A DNA stretch of 54,716 nt, taken from Perkinsus olseni (taxonomy: Eukaryota; Perkinsozoa; Perkinsida). The stretch is taken from NCBI GenBank assembly GCA_013115125.1, contig JABANN010000194.1, forward strand, positions 1 to 54,716, read 5' to 3'. Both the position numbers and the translations under genes were made by a program. Below the pieces are notes generated by a model, which saw only the letters and a program-made list of their open reading frames with translations, was not told where the DNA came from and did no database searches. Positions 32,301 to 42,549 of the stretch are shown here, in pieces (within the stretch, counting starts at the first letter, position 1; every line of letters starts with the position of its first letter).

Positions 32301-34925
32301 CTGTAGGTGGCGGGCCCCTCAGCGATGACGGCGATGACGATGAGCATTCGACGGAGGAGGGTAAGGGGGGCATGGAGTCGGTACAGATTCGGCACCTGAA
32401 GCGAGAGATCAGTAGGGATGCTGGGGGGGTGTGGGGTCGGCACAGTACCATTGCAAGGGATGCTATTGGCGGAGAATGAGGAGCTCCGTAGTCAATACAA
32501 TCCCGAGGCTCAGACGAGGCAGCGGACACCGGCCCTTGTTGAGGATGATGAGACGCGGGAAGCTAGCTATGAGGACTTTGGGGTAGTGATGGTCGCTGCG
32601 GGAGGAGTTGGCATCCTTGGTTGGGGTGTCTCTGATGAATATTTTCTCTCTCTTTGAGGTTGCACCTTCGCCTGAGTACAAGTTTGGCGAGAACATTCAA
32701 GCATCCCCGGCACCGACTCTACACGCTACCCCAGCCGCCGTTTCTAAGACCAGGAAGGTTGACGAGAGCCCTCAGGGTAGGACGACGCCTGGAAGGGAGC
32801 GCTGTACAGGCTGCTCAGCCTCCCCTCCCCAAGCCTGGAGTCAAATGGTGCCCATCAGCAATGAACGACTGTCTAGCGATGGCGAGGAGGAGGCAGCGGG
32901 TGCTGCTAAGGTTGATCCTGAGTTGGTCCGAGAAGTACGGCCCAGCTTGTCTGGTTGTGACTTGCGCTGATGATGAGCACTCAGGTGGCCTCTCTATGTC
33001 GAGACGTGGATGCCCTAGTAGAGAAGATACGTCAGGCAGACAACACTGTGGTCCTCCGATCCACACCGGTACGGACGAGGACTGGGAGGTAGTGTTAGCT
33101 TCTGAATGTAGGGCGATGACTTTGAGGAAATTGACGTGGAGACGAGTCTGAAGAGGAGCCCATGGGTGGTTGATGTGGATGATGCATCAAGTCAGAAGGG
33201 TGAGCTTGGCAAAGTGGATGATAGCGGTGGGCTTGTTGGCGGTATCAGGCTCTGGAGGTGGTAAGAACTCGCCGATGCGCCAGTTGGCCCAAAGTGCCAG
33301 TATGAGCCGCATAATGCGATACACGGCTGCTACTGTTATGAACGGCCAGGGCAGTAAACGCGGCAGTACTGCGAAGCTGGCTGGTAGGAAGGACCAGGTG
33401 TGCGAGGGGTACCGTAGCCCCTCAGGTCTGTCCTCGATACAGTCGACACCCCACCTCAGCTCCCTACTGGATAAGCGGACCCGGGGGTGGGCTGTTTTAT
33501 GACGGGGCAGCCCTCCACTGTTATGTCAGGCCCCCACCATCGTCATCTCAGGGGCAGACTAGGACTCTGTCGAAGAACGCAAATACCGCCAGTGCGTTGT
33601 TGAGGTAGCACATGGCCTTTGTGAAGGGGTTCACTGCTTTGGTGGTAGGAACAAGAGTACTATGAGCCTTCACGCTATCTCGGAGCTGGAGCTGTCGGTG
33701 TTCGATGAGAGGACGGGTCACATGGTCACCACGGCGAGCCCCCGGACTGCGGCCATCACTGGGAGCGCCAGCAGCGCTGCCTTGCCGACCATGGAGGAGA
33801 TACTGGGCGAGGAGGGTGGGTCGGACTGTGAGCAGGGAGGTCGGAGAGGGATTGAGAGTGTCTTAGGTGGTGATGAGGGAGAGGTCCTCATGCGGAGTAC
33901 TAAGGAGACTTTGAAAAGGATGCTGATAGAACTAGAGTAGTGAGAAAGTGGGTATGCTGTTCAGGCAGGGTCCCATCGCGTTCAGGGTCGTTTCTAATGG
34001 CTACCATCAGCTTTCTGATGACTTCCAGAAGCTGCTGGAAGACTATGAATCGAAGGTGGCCGAGTGCGAGTTCTTCCAGTCACAGTGGAATCAGCTCCTC
34101 AAGGGGAGGGAGAGCAAGCCTCAGCAGAGGGGCTTGGTTACGGTATGCCCCGCTGGGTGAACCTCTTCATGCGATCTATCAGGACCCTTCACTTTCATCT
34201 CTTCTCTCGCGATCCTCTAGCCGCCTCTGCGGTCGACAGCCACCACGTTTGGCCAGCGTGTCCGATACCACCTCGTTTATGAGGAGTACGCAGGCCAGTC
34301 GATTGATGCGCTCAACGGAGGATGCAGGTGAACGCTTTCGGCTTCGGCGACCTCGAAGTTGAAGCTCCTGCTTTTCAGTAGCAGCGGGAACTCCTAGAGC
34401 TAGGGCGATGCAGCGGCACCAGGACGGTGAGCGGGAAAGCTGGGGATACTTGGAAGTGTCCGTTGTAGATGGCCTGGGTCGGGCTCGGCTGAGACGAGGA
34501 GAAACAGGAGGGCCTCCACGAGGGCTCTCTCGTGTCAACTCTGAGTAAGTGCATCCCCCTGCGTTGCCTCCAAAGCCTATGATTTCTTTCAGTTCTGTGC
34601 TCCCTCTGACCACGGGTATCCGAGGTGAACCCTTGCCTGATACGCGGCGCCGGTTCAATGAAGGTGAGTAGGCAGACGACACGAGGACTTGCATTTCCGC
34701 GGCAGTTCCCGCTCGACTGAAGATGGCTGCCTCGTCCACGGCCTGCGCCAAGCGGCCAGTCGTGAGTTGTTCCCTCAACATCAAGAAGGGTACGAGCGAA
34801 AAAAACTGTCCTGTCGTTTGCTCAGCTCTTCCATTACCGCTCAGGTGCCCGACTGTCGCAAGTTAGTGATTCCTCCTTGGACAGAGGCAGCAGTACCCCT
34901 CGGTCATGTCGAAGCGTCTCCCTAG
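29356..34925 (+). CDS. kinesin with N-terminal motor and coiled-coil tail
   Basis: The ATG at 29356 lies 14 nt after a TCTCTCAG acceptor. The motor reads VRVFVRVRPRSLKEK, then YNGSIYVYGQTG spliced over a 50-nt intron (29793-29842) to TGKTFTMLGP, which splits the Walker A loop. Next come SCVEIYREALTDLFD, the switch I region VMNDESSRSHC, LNLVDLAGSERQ as switch II, INKSLSVLTSVI, HFRDSKLTFLLRDSLGGNS and TLSTIKFAARAKRIK with a neck-proximal NES. After about 31050 the exons encode charged helical coiled-coil segments (ELELQQQVEENAALKREGKE; LLEDYESKVAECEFFQSQW), then a basic Pro-containing tail ending at a TAG at 34925. It should walk along microtubules using ATP. I cannot assign a kinesin family; the motor-first layout and long coiled coil are common to several. 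More than 20 short introns are needed and the C-terminal joins are approximate. Confidence 0.85.
29793..29842 (+). other. intron inside the kinesin Walker A motif
   Basis: GTAAGG...TCTCTAG, 50 nt, phase 1 within the second glycine codon of GQTGTGKT. Removing it restores the canonical P-loop. Confidence 0.85.
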
Positions 34926-35018
34926 CGTCTCGATGATGGCGTTGGAATAGGGGCTGTTACAATAGCTGACACTGATTATTACTATTATTATTAATTGATA
35001 AGTATACTGGCAATGCCC

Positions 35019-35318
35019 TCATGCGGTTATGAAAGTCTCACTATCGAAGACAGGGATTATGAGTTGGTCCAGGCGGATGAGTGGGGAGGAGCTTCTGGGC
35101 TTGCGCTGAACCTTCTCAGTTAGCTTGTTCATGTCCAGTGGAGCTTCGAAGATTCCTAGAGAGGAAATCGAGAGACCTATTGACACTTGGGGGAGTTTAG
35201 TGAGCCTTAGCTGTGAACCTGTGGTGGTCGCGTGGATGAGATGAGACCCAATGGCAGCAGCAAACGAGTTGCAAGCGCATGCCTCGGCAAGGCCCACATC
35301 ATGAGCTAAGCATTCCAC
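35019..35318 (-). CDS. possible small minus-strand coding exon
   Basis: A 99-codon frame ending in FITA* with reasonable amino-acid balance (SIGLSISSLGIFEAPLD, RLDQLIIPVFDSE). Its first codon is GTG, so if real it is an internal or terminal exon with an acceptor near 35300. It is convergent with the kinesin tail. No family is recognised. Confidence 0.3.
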   Translation of the reverse strand: MECLAHDVGLAEACACNSFAAAIGSHLIHATTTGSQLRLTKLPQVSIGLSISSLGIFEAPLDMNKLTEKVQRKPRSSSPLIRLDQLIIPVFDSETFITA

Positions 35319-35515
35319 TCAAGTGCTTAATAACTTGGGCAACGGAGTCGTTGAAGGAGTTGAGCGCTCCTGAGTGATATCGTGCAAAGCGGGGCCCTCT
35401 TTAATTCAACATGCACTATGAGTCACCATGCTTCTGTCAATGGTCGCTTTGGTTTTTGGGTTGAAAGTAGTGGTGGGAGCAGTGGGACGGGCGATGACAG
35501 TATTGCGTGTGGATA
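35319..35515. other. short gap before the RING protein
   Basis: A 56-codon frame from an ATG near 35431 with a hydrophobic start overlaps the chosen start of the next gene in another frame. I could not support it further. Confidence 0.2.
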
Positions 35516-36832
35516 ATGCCGGGGTGGAGCCAGGTGGGGAAGAAGAAGCGCAGCCTCGATCAGATGCCGAAGAGACGGCAGATAAAGCCTCCTAGGGTGG
35601 TGGGGAGGGAGGAGAACGTGTGAGTGTTGGGCGAAGTGTGGTAACGGAGATGAATCACTCTTAACAGATTCGCAGACCTAGATGATAGTTTGTCGGATCC
35701 AGCCCATGGATGCTCATCCGGAGGAGAGTGGTGCAGCGAGGATGAACGTCTGAGGGGACGGCAGAAGGAGGTACGACTAACAATAGTAGCTGATGCGGCC
35801 CCTCCATCCGGACTCTAGTTCTTATGATGCCCCATTGTGATAATCTTCGCGTCTTCGTTTAGTACACATGATGGTCTCTATGGTGTTTTATAGTGTTGCC
35901 ATGCCCTCAGATGCTAGTGAATGGGCAGATAGTTCCAGCGGATAGTGGGGCTGTGTCGATACAGCGACTGGCTGTGGAGACAACGCGGGTTGGTAACAAA
36001 AAGATGAGGAAGAAGGTAGTGGGAAGCGTCCCTCTAGGGCTAGTGATGGTCTGTGGTGTCAGGTAGAGCGAGAGTGGAAACGCAAGAATAAAATTAAGAT
36101 GGAGGACGCCAACGCGGACACCCTCATCTCGTACGCTTCGGGCGTTGATGTCCAGAGGAATGGGGGGGGGGAATTATCGAGCAGACGATTTTTTTGACTA
36201 TTCCACCCTCAGCTTCCTCGTCGGCTTACTACCTCCAATGCGCGAGTTCAACCAGCCTGATGCATCCAGCGCTATCCTCGCCTTCTGGACCGACGAAGAA
36301 ATTGAGGAGACTTTGGAGTGCAAAATTTGTTACAACGTGGGCCCGCCCTTCCCAGGCTTCCATCCACGGGCAATCAGCCTGTCCTCAGTTGCGCCCGGTT
36401 TTCAAGCAGCTGCCGTGCCCCCATCGCTACTGTACGGAATGCATTGGACAGGTCAGCGGCTACCCAGAAAAGCTGCAGTGACCGCTGGAATCTTTCAGCT
36501 CGAGCAAAGCCCGGGAGCATCTGGCTCAATTTGCTGTCCCGAGTGTCGAGTGCCATGCGACGTTGATCTTATCACGTACGACGTGAAGAGCCTGCAGAAG
36601 CTCCTCGAAAGGAATGCCCGATGTGCACACTTCATGCGGGGCTGTGACTGGAAGGGACCGGTAATAGGCACTTGGTACTTCCCTCGATCATCCCCCGGCT
36701 CTGGGACATGGGGGCCGTCATGATGACAAAGGCTGCCCTCGGTATTGGTGGAATGCTCACTTGCGATGCTTCAGCTATGCCATCGGCCCTTCCATCCATG
36801 CCCTTTTGAGGACTGGGCAGAGGAGATGCAGC

Positions 36833-36875
<43 letters not shown>

Positions 36876-39699
36876 GCAGCAACAGCTCAATGGTGGGAGT
36901 TCCGGTAAGTCCTCACGGTCGCATGATCGGTCGCTAGACACTACAGCAGGGGTCTCGTGACCCCGCGTGCGGTCGATTGGCTCGCGATTCGCCTAGCTGC
37001 GGCCCCTGAAAGCCTCTCCTGGCTGCTGTTGCAGGTTCGAAAGCCGTGCTGACTAGTTCTCCTATTGACCATGCGTTAAGGCCCCCAGAGCGGCCACCGA
37101 GGCCGGTCGTGGTTGTACGTCGGTCTATGCTTGGCAATAGTCCATGCTGTGTCCACTTAGGCTCCCAAGGTGGCCCCATTCACTTGCTCTACGGGGGCGA
37201 ATATCGTCGCCACGCCTAGCCTGGCTACAGCCAAGGCTGCACGTGGGAGGCCGACTAAGGGACTGGTCCCGCCGACGAGACCCAAGACGGTAGGTTCTTT
37301 CTACGGGACAGCGACCACCATCTTTTGAAACTCAGGGTCCACGGAGTAAGGCTTCCTCTTCGAGCAGCAAGGCGGCAGCACCTGCAATCTTGAATATGCC
37401 GCAGACCTGGCAGCAGCTGACGAAGAAGCAGCGAGCTCAGTTTAATGCTGCTAATGAGGCTCCGCATCCTAAGGCCGCCGCGCCCAAGGCTGTCACGGCT
37501 AAGGCTGTCACCACCGCCACGGCCAAGGCTGTCACGGCTAAGGTTGTCACCACCGCCACGGCCAAGGCTGTCACGGCTAAGGCTGTCACCACCGCCACGG
37601 CCAAGGCTGTCACGGCTAAGGCTGTCACCACCGCCACGGCGAAGGCTGTGACCGCTAAGGCTGCCACCGCCACGGCGAAGGCTGTGACCGGTAAGGCTGC
37701 TACCACAACTATAACCAAGACCATTCCAGCTAGCGTTGGTGCGATACAGGGTGACGCTCCCAGAGCCGCTCCCCCGAAGATTGCCGCGACTGAAGTCAGG
37801 ACGACTGAGGCTGTGCCTACCAAATTGAGTAACGTAGCATCACCTATCGGTTCCGTGGCATCACAGTCCCCACGGCGGCCTCGTGAGATAGTCCACCCGA
37901 CAGCACCAGCCATGCCGGCGGAGGCTGCGCGACGAGTGCAGTTCGACACGGCCACCTATGACGATGCCTACATCCATCCCACCCGTGCACCGACAGAGTC
38001 GTCAGTACAGAGATCCACACTCCATCCCAATGACCGATTGGCGAGCAGCTCAGCTGAGCGCCCCAGAGCTGGCCTTGACGGGCTGCTGCCGTTGCCTTCA
38101 CCACCGCACATCCATGCCGCTCGTACGCCGCCTGAGTCGTCAGTACAGAGAGTCAAAACAGACTCCAACGAGCGGTTAGGGAATCGCTCGGTTTGCCCCA
38201 GAGCTAGCCCTGACCGGTTGCTGCCATTGCCTTCACCACCGGTCTCCAGTATACGAGTAGGTCTACAGCAGCAACCGCTACCAGCGGTGGCGGGACCGCA
38301 GTTCAGGGTGCTGGAGTTGGCTGGGAGAATAAGCGCTAATGCAGATCCTCAGCAAGTGAGTACCACTGTTGCGATTGGAGTCTCGAGAACTCTTCGTTCC
38401 AATTATATCGTTCACCGTTAACTCCGTCACTTGGAAGCGATCTGGTTAAACACGTATGTGAGCGTATCAGGTGCATCGGGTTGATGAGGGGCACGCGGTA
38501 TCCTCCATGGCGGGAGGTGTCTCCTGGCACTCAGGAATGTACAGTACTAGTCGGACTAACCGTTGTGCGGTAAGCCTGGTGGCGTGTTCGAGGGACATCG
38601 CTGGCTTAGGCCCACCAGCAACCGGTCATCCGCTCTGCATCTGGCCCAACCTCGGGCCGAGAAGACCCGTTAATAAGAGGCTCGGGCGTGCCTCCGGAGC
38701 CCCCACGACACGTAGAAGGGAAGAGGTTATCGTCCATCGGCCTGTCCTCGCGGGTATGCATCAACACCGTCAGTTGGGTGATGGATCGATCTGGCTAGTA
38801 CCGCTGTATGTAGGGATCCAGCGTCCGGCCCACTTTGACAAAATCGGCCTTTACGGGAGCCGCCAGTGCAGAGGCGGGAGGAGCTCATCCTGAGGCCACA
38901 CAGCGGAGGCTTTCGAACACGACTGGAGAAGTGACCCCTCGTCAGGAGTCTGAGCGCGTGGCTCCTGAGGCAGTTCGGCAGAGGGTGGGGGGGGGATTAT
39001 CGTGAGAAGCTACGTAGAGTGTTCGTGCAGGATGAAGAGAAGCCCTGCCTGGCCGACTGTAGTGCAGCCAAGAGTGCCCCACCGAAGCCGTCAAGACCCC
39101 CGAGACCAACAGCACCGCCCACCCAATCACACCGAGGACCGGACGATCGACTCAAGGTGGCCCGACCGAGGAACTCCTTGGTTGTGGTTGAGAAGCTGAA
39201 TGGTGTCTTTAAGGTGGGGACGCTGGGCCCTTCTCCGCATGGCGTGGTTGGGAAGGATGCGAAACCAGCATCTCAACCTTCCAAGCCGACTGAGCCACCA
39301 GGGCTGCCAGCACGAAGCATGCCCAGCGAGGTCGACGACCACGAAGTGAGCTGACGAAGCCTGTGTTGAGTGTGTGCATTTGTCACTCCACGCTCAGACA
39401 CGATCAGGGTGTTCGAGCGCTGGCAGGCGGCCGGCCAGACCTAGTCATCGGCCGATACTTATGACAGTGCTGACGAGGAGAGGGGTCATGGAGATTGCGG
39501 TATTGACGTTATCCGCCTCGAGTGGTTGAGCCTGTACTTGTTGCAGGTCCCCCGTGCGCCCCTGCCAGATGGGTTCACTTGCCCCGAGTGCCTGTTGACG
39601 ATAAGTGCCGAAACTTGTTGTTGCCCGTTTTATTGCCACTTGTTCGACTCTCAGTATCATTGGGTCGGACCCCGTCTACCAAACGATTGTTGTGCTTGA
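35516..39699 (+). CDS. RING-finger / TRAF-type zinc-finger protein with polyglutamine and Ala/Lys/Thr repeats
   Basis: From an ATG at 35516 the N-terminus is basic (VGKKKRSLDQMPKRRQIKPP) and spliced by GTGAGT...AACAG to an acidic exon. The RING is built by splicing LECKICYN to LRPVFKQLPCPHRYCTECIG and then to CCPECRVPCD, giving a C3HC4 pattern at about 36310-36560. Next is a TRAF-type zinc finger (RCAHFMRGCDWKG and HRPFHPCPFEDWAEEM). A roughly 20-residue polyglutamine tract encoded mostly by CAA follows, then a basic/Pro-rich region and thirteen-residue KAVTAKAVTTATA repeats at 37486-37700. Pro/Ser-rich sequence runs to a cysteine-rich end (FTCPECLLTISAETCCCPFY) with TGA at 39697. RING plus TRAF fingers suggests an E3 ubiquitin ligase (inferred). 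Frame changes coincide with G-runs at 36162 and 38987, and the gene may be two genes. The end is uncertain. Confidence 0.55.
36827..36887 (+). repeat. (CAA)n microsatellite coding polyglutamine
   Basis: About 17 CAA units followed by CAG/CAA in the same phase, inside the RING protein exon. Pure CAA argues for recent slippage expansion, and length polymorphism is expected. Confidence 0.9.
37486..37700 (+). repeat. 39-bp coding tandem repeat
   Basis: Four near-identical 39-bp units start at 37486, 37525, 37564 and 37603, then one or two degenerate units. Each encodes thirteen residues of the form KAVTAKAVTTATA. Only single-base differences separate the first four, so the array expanded recently or is homogenised. 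Confidence 0.9.
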
Positions 39700-39996
39700 C
39701 TTTTCCCAGACAACCCGCTCTGCGTTCCCATAGTTCCCTCTTTCATCGCAAACGCTACATGAATGCTGCATCGCTACACTGTCGCGAATGCATCCTGGAT
39801 CCCCTGAGATATCTTGCTAACCCGGAAATACGCCAGCGCGCCGTGCGGCACGTGTGCCTACATGACAGTGACTGAAAAGTTTTTCTTGGAACGAATGAAG
39901 TTACTTCGGCTGGTGGCAATTAAAAAGTTGACCAGGACCTAATGGAGTACTGACCGCAACATCTGTAAACCCGAAACCCGACTCCGAAACTCGACT

Positions 39997-40074
39997 CTTA
40001 CACCGAAGGGTGTAGGAGGTTTCGCGCGGGAAGCGTCCCTAGGAAAACGCGAGAAAAGAGAAGTCTCCTAGGGA
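39997..40074 (+). ncRNA. two hairpins immediately before a tiny ORF: structured leader or small RNA
   Basis: Hairpin 1 pairs 39997-40004 with 40009-40016 (eight pairs including one G-U, four-base loop GAAG). Hairpin 2 pairs TCCCTAGGA at 40036-40044 perfectly with TCCTAGGGA at 40066-40074 (nine pairs, 21-nt loop). An ATG follows at 40076. The pairings are read directly from sequence. Whether this is a 5' UTR regulatory structure, a small RNA or chance is not known. Confidence 0.35.
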
Positions 40075-40075
40075 A

Positions 40076-40171
40076 ATGTCGAGGGCCAAGTTGTACGCGT
40101 ATAGCGGCCTTGATGCAGCAGGCGATCCTATCCTTAACGGATACGACTGTGTTGAAGAAACGATAATGTAA
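40076..40171 (+). CDS. tiny ORF (31 aa) after the hairpins, unrecognised
   Basis: ATG to TAA with a balanced composition (KLYAYSGLDAAGDPILNGYD). The sequence around 40166 also offers a GTAATG donor, so this could be a first exon rather than a complete protein. No family is recognised. Confidence 0.3.
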   Translation: MSRAKLYAYSGLDAAGDPILNGYDCVEETIM

Positions 40172-40285
40172 TGTGTGTAATGATATTGCGTTGATGTCTA
40201 CTCTGTGTATTCTGTACCCTATATACTACGAAACTAGTACTGGTTTGAGTTACTGTACGTTGAGTTATAAGGTTAGGTTGAGCAC

Positions 40286-40582
40286 TTAATAACTCCCTGT
40301 AGTGGTATCGACAACATTCACTACACTCGCCTGCATCAGGACCTCATCATCCACCCAGAGCTCCAGTAAGAACCCATGACGCTTCCGTGAGAATACCCTG
40401 ATCTCCATGCTTACCACTATCTGTTTTGTATTCCTGGGTTTCTCAGACCCGTGCCTGACGTCATGATTCAGGAGAAGGATGACGAGGGCGCTAGCAACGT
40501 GCATGAGGACCTTGTGGTCATCAGCAAATTGTTGGTTACCGTAGTGATTAGTCTTAGCGAACCACATTCCCATCTCATTCAT
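40286..40582 (-). CDS. small hypothetical protein (98 aa)
   Basis: A complete ATG-to-TAA frame on the minus strand with no need for introns. The composition is protein-like: a hydrophobic segment VLMHVASALVILLL near residue 26-39, a basic middle (RVFSRKRHGF) and an acidic end (LWVDDEVLM). I recognise no family and cannot exclude a chance ORF. Confidence 0.4.
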   Translation of the reverse strand: MNEMGMWFAKTNHYGNQQFADDHKVLMHVASALVILLLNHDVRHGSEKPRNTKQIVVSMEIRVFSRKRHGFLLELWVDDEVLMQASVVNVVDTTTGSY

Positions 40583-40803
40583 TACACATTATAATGAGAC
40601 CGGGGACTACTGTTGTTATCTCCCTCGTGACTTCAAAACCATGCGTCAGCCAGTAACAGGGATATAGGAAGAGATTTTGATATGATGCTCAAATATGTAC
40701 CACAATATCGTGATAATAATAACAACATTAAAACAACGTCATCTAGCGAGGAGGGACAAACGCACAGCCTAGGTCAGAGAATCACATAAGAGTATCACAA
40801 ATT

Positions 40804-40870
40804 ATGGTACCAATGTCGGGGAAAGTTCACCACACACCTAGAAGCCGGATTATGAGCCGACTTATGGCAT
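40804..40870 (+). pseudogene. 5' half of an ORF interrupted by the LINE insertion
   Basis: The frame ATG GTA CCA at 40804 runs into the 17-bp duplicated target. The same frame continues beyond the element at 42154 to a TAA at about 42302. Without the insert and one copy of the duplication the stretch is open for about 71 codons with a basic, Pro/Leu-containing product. No family is recognised. The open length is suggestive but not beyond chance. Confidence 0.3.
40854..40870 (+). repeat. left target-site duplication of the LINE
   Basis: GAGCCGACTTATGGCAT, identical over 17 bases to 42137-42153. Confidence 0.9.
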
Positions 40871-41307
40871 GGTCAGAAGGGTACAGTGTAGGAGCAATTT
40901 TTGTTGACATTGAGGGTGCCTTCGACAAATGCAGCACCTGGTCGGCGCTGAAGGTGCTGCTGGAGCGCGATACCCGGTCGGATTATCTCTTGCTTCTTCG
41001 AGATTATCTGAGCTCTAGAGAATTCACTCTGCAGCATGGCTCGGACCGATGCTTTCGCACACTCACGAGGGGAACTCCTCAAGGTGGAGTCACATCCCCT
41101 TGGATCTTCAACGCCTTCATGCTGACCTTCGAGGCCTCTCTCACACCCTATCTGACAGTGATCTATGCTGATGATGGTGTCATCCTCTTCCGGTATCAGG
41201 ACGTGGCAAGCATCCAAACCTCGGTGAACGCCATATCCCGCAGACTGGATCTCTGGTGCCTCTCGACCAAGCTGGCTTCAAGCTGCCAGTTCACTGCACT
41301 CCTGTGA
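40871..41307 (+). pseudogene. LINE reverse transcriptase fragment
   Basis: Carries the RT fingers and palm: the first catalytic Asp in FVDIEGAF, the template loop GTPQGGV, and YADD. It ends at a stop shortly after WCLSTKL, where the thumb should begin. The first 67 bases of the surrounding open frame are host sequence, not element. Confidence 0.85.
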
Positions 41308-42053
41308 AGGCTGAACTCGTGGGTATTCTTCAAGCGGGAGAGTTGGTGAAGTCGAGGCTCATGAAGGGAGCGGCCTACGTCTACACGGATTGTCTCCGGG
41401 CCATTGATTACCTCGCGAAAGAAACCTCTGGCTGCCACAGCGGGTGTACCTTAGCTTCGGCGATAACAGAGCGATTGAGCACTCTGGGGGTGACTGTTAG
41501 ACTGCGATACACTCCCTCAAAAAGCGGCATAGGTAATCTGAAGGCCGACGCAGCGGCGCGGGCTGCGGCTCACCGTGAGCCTGCGGCACCTCTCAAGATC
41601 TCTTTCACCCAGTCGGCTCTGGCGCGTGCCGTGCATAAATGGCTTATGGTTTCAGCCACTGAAGCATATGAGGAAAACGTGCGGTCCCTCGGACGGTCCC
41701 TCCAGTATTTCGTCCCTACGATGTCTGCCCTACGCGCTCTATGTGCCATCACTGGCGGTAAGAACCTCTGGATGATTGTCTGTGGGCGTAACCAACTACG
41801 GTACTCAAGGAGCAAGATAGACCATGGTTCCTCGGTATGCCCTCTCTGTGACTCGGGAAAGGAAGAGGACTTCCACCACTTTCTGTACCGCTGCCACCAT
41901 TGGAACCAACACAGGCGTGAGTTTCTGGCAGCCCTGCGACTAAGAGGCATCCAATGCCCTCCCCCATGCGGGGACATTCTGCTGAAAGATAGAGCTCTGG
42001 TGCAAGTACTAGAGAAATTTATTGGTGGCACGGGTCGACTACAGCTCCAATAA
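41256..42053 (+). pseudogene. LINE RNase H and C-terminal zinc-motif fragment
   Basis: In a different frame, overlapping the RT stop. Three of the four RNase H acidic residues are visible (E in KAELVGIL, D in YTDC, D in LKAD). The C-terminal CPLC...HFLYRC motif is intact to a TAA at 42053. Confidence 0.85.
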
Positions 42054-42136
42054 CGAAGGATGACTACTCTCGATGGCTAAAATGGCGGCTATAGGGTCTA
42101 CACGGCCGAGCCGCATCCAAAGATTAAGAAGAAGAA

Positions 42137-42153
42137 GAGCCGACTTATGGCAT
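42137..42153 (+). repeat. right target-site duplication of the LINE
   Basis: An identical 17-base copy of 40854-40870, directly after the AAG-rich element tail. Confidence 0.9.
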
Positions 42154-42549
42154 TGAATCCCGGGACGCATCCTAGGGCGACATTGGTGTTACCTGATTTG
42201 AGAATGGTGCTGATGAAGTGCCACCCCCGATTGGGCCATTATCCAGAACCAAACAATGTCATGTGTCAACAGCGGGTAGGCAAAAACCGGCGAGCGGAAT
42301 AAAACCCTACCTAGAGGCGTAAACAACAGCTGAGTCACATCGCCGTGGGAATCTACGTCTTCACGTTACATCGGATAGAGGCATGCATGAAAAGAGTATG
42401 ATAGCGTCAACGCAAATCAGAACGAGCCTACGTCATACACTGAAGCAGAAGCCTCAGCGCGATAGCAGCACTGAAGTTCTGAAAGCCAGATCAGTCATCG
42501 CGGTAATGACAAAAAGTAAGTTTCACGGCTTAACATAATCGCTGAATGA
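42154..42549. other. host sequence downstream of the LINE
   Basis: The first about 150 bases continue the interrupted frame described at 40804. The remainder to 42549 has no coding signal and contains the 3' flank of the minus-strand kinase-phosphodiesterase gene. Confidence 0.35.

Larger units (their letters stand above)
40871..42136 (+). mobile_element. 5'-truncated non-LTR retrotransposon (LINE, RNase H-bearing, I/Jockey-like)
   Basis: About 1.27 kb between perfect 17-bp target-site duplications. It begins inside the reverse transcriptase (5' truncation), with RT motifs FVDIEGAFDKC, GTPQGGVTSPWIFN and YADD. The second frame has RNase H residues (KAELVGIL, YTDCLRAID, GNLKADAAARAA) and a C-terminal zinc motif (CPLCDSG..EDFHHFLYRCHHW). 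A short 3' UTR ends in an AAG-rich tail at about 42126-42136. The RT thumb and the first RNase H strand, with its catalytic Asp, are missing at the junction near 41280. This is an internal deletion with a frame change, so the copy is dead. RNase H plus the terminal CCHC-like motif points to the I superfamily. The perfect duplications argue for a fairly recent insertion. Confidence 0.92.
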
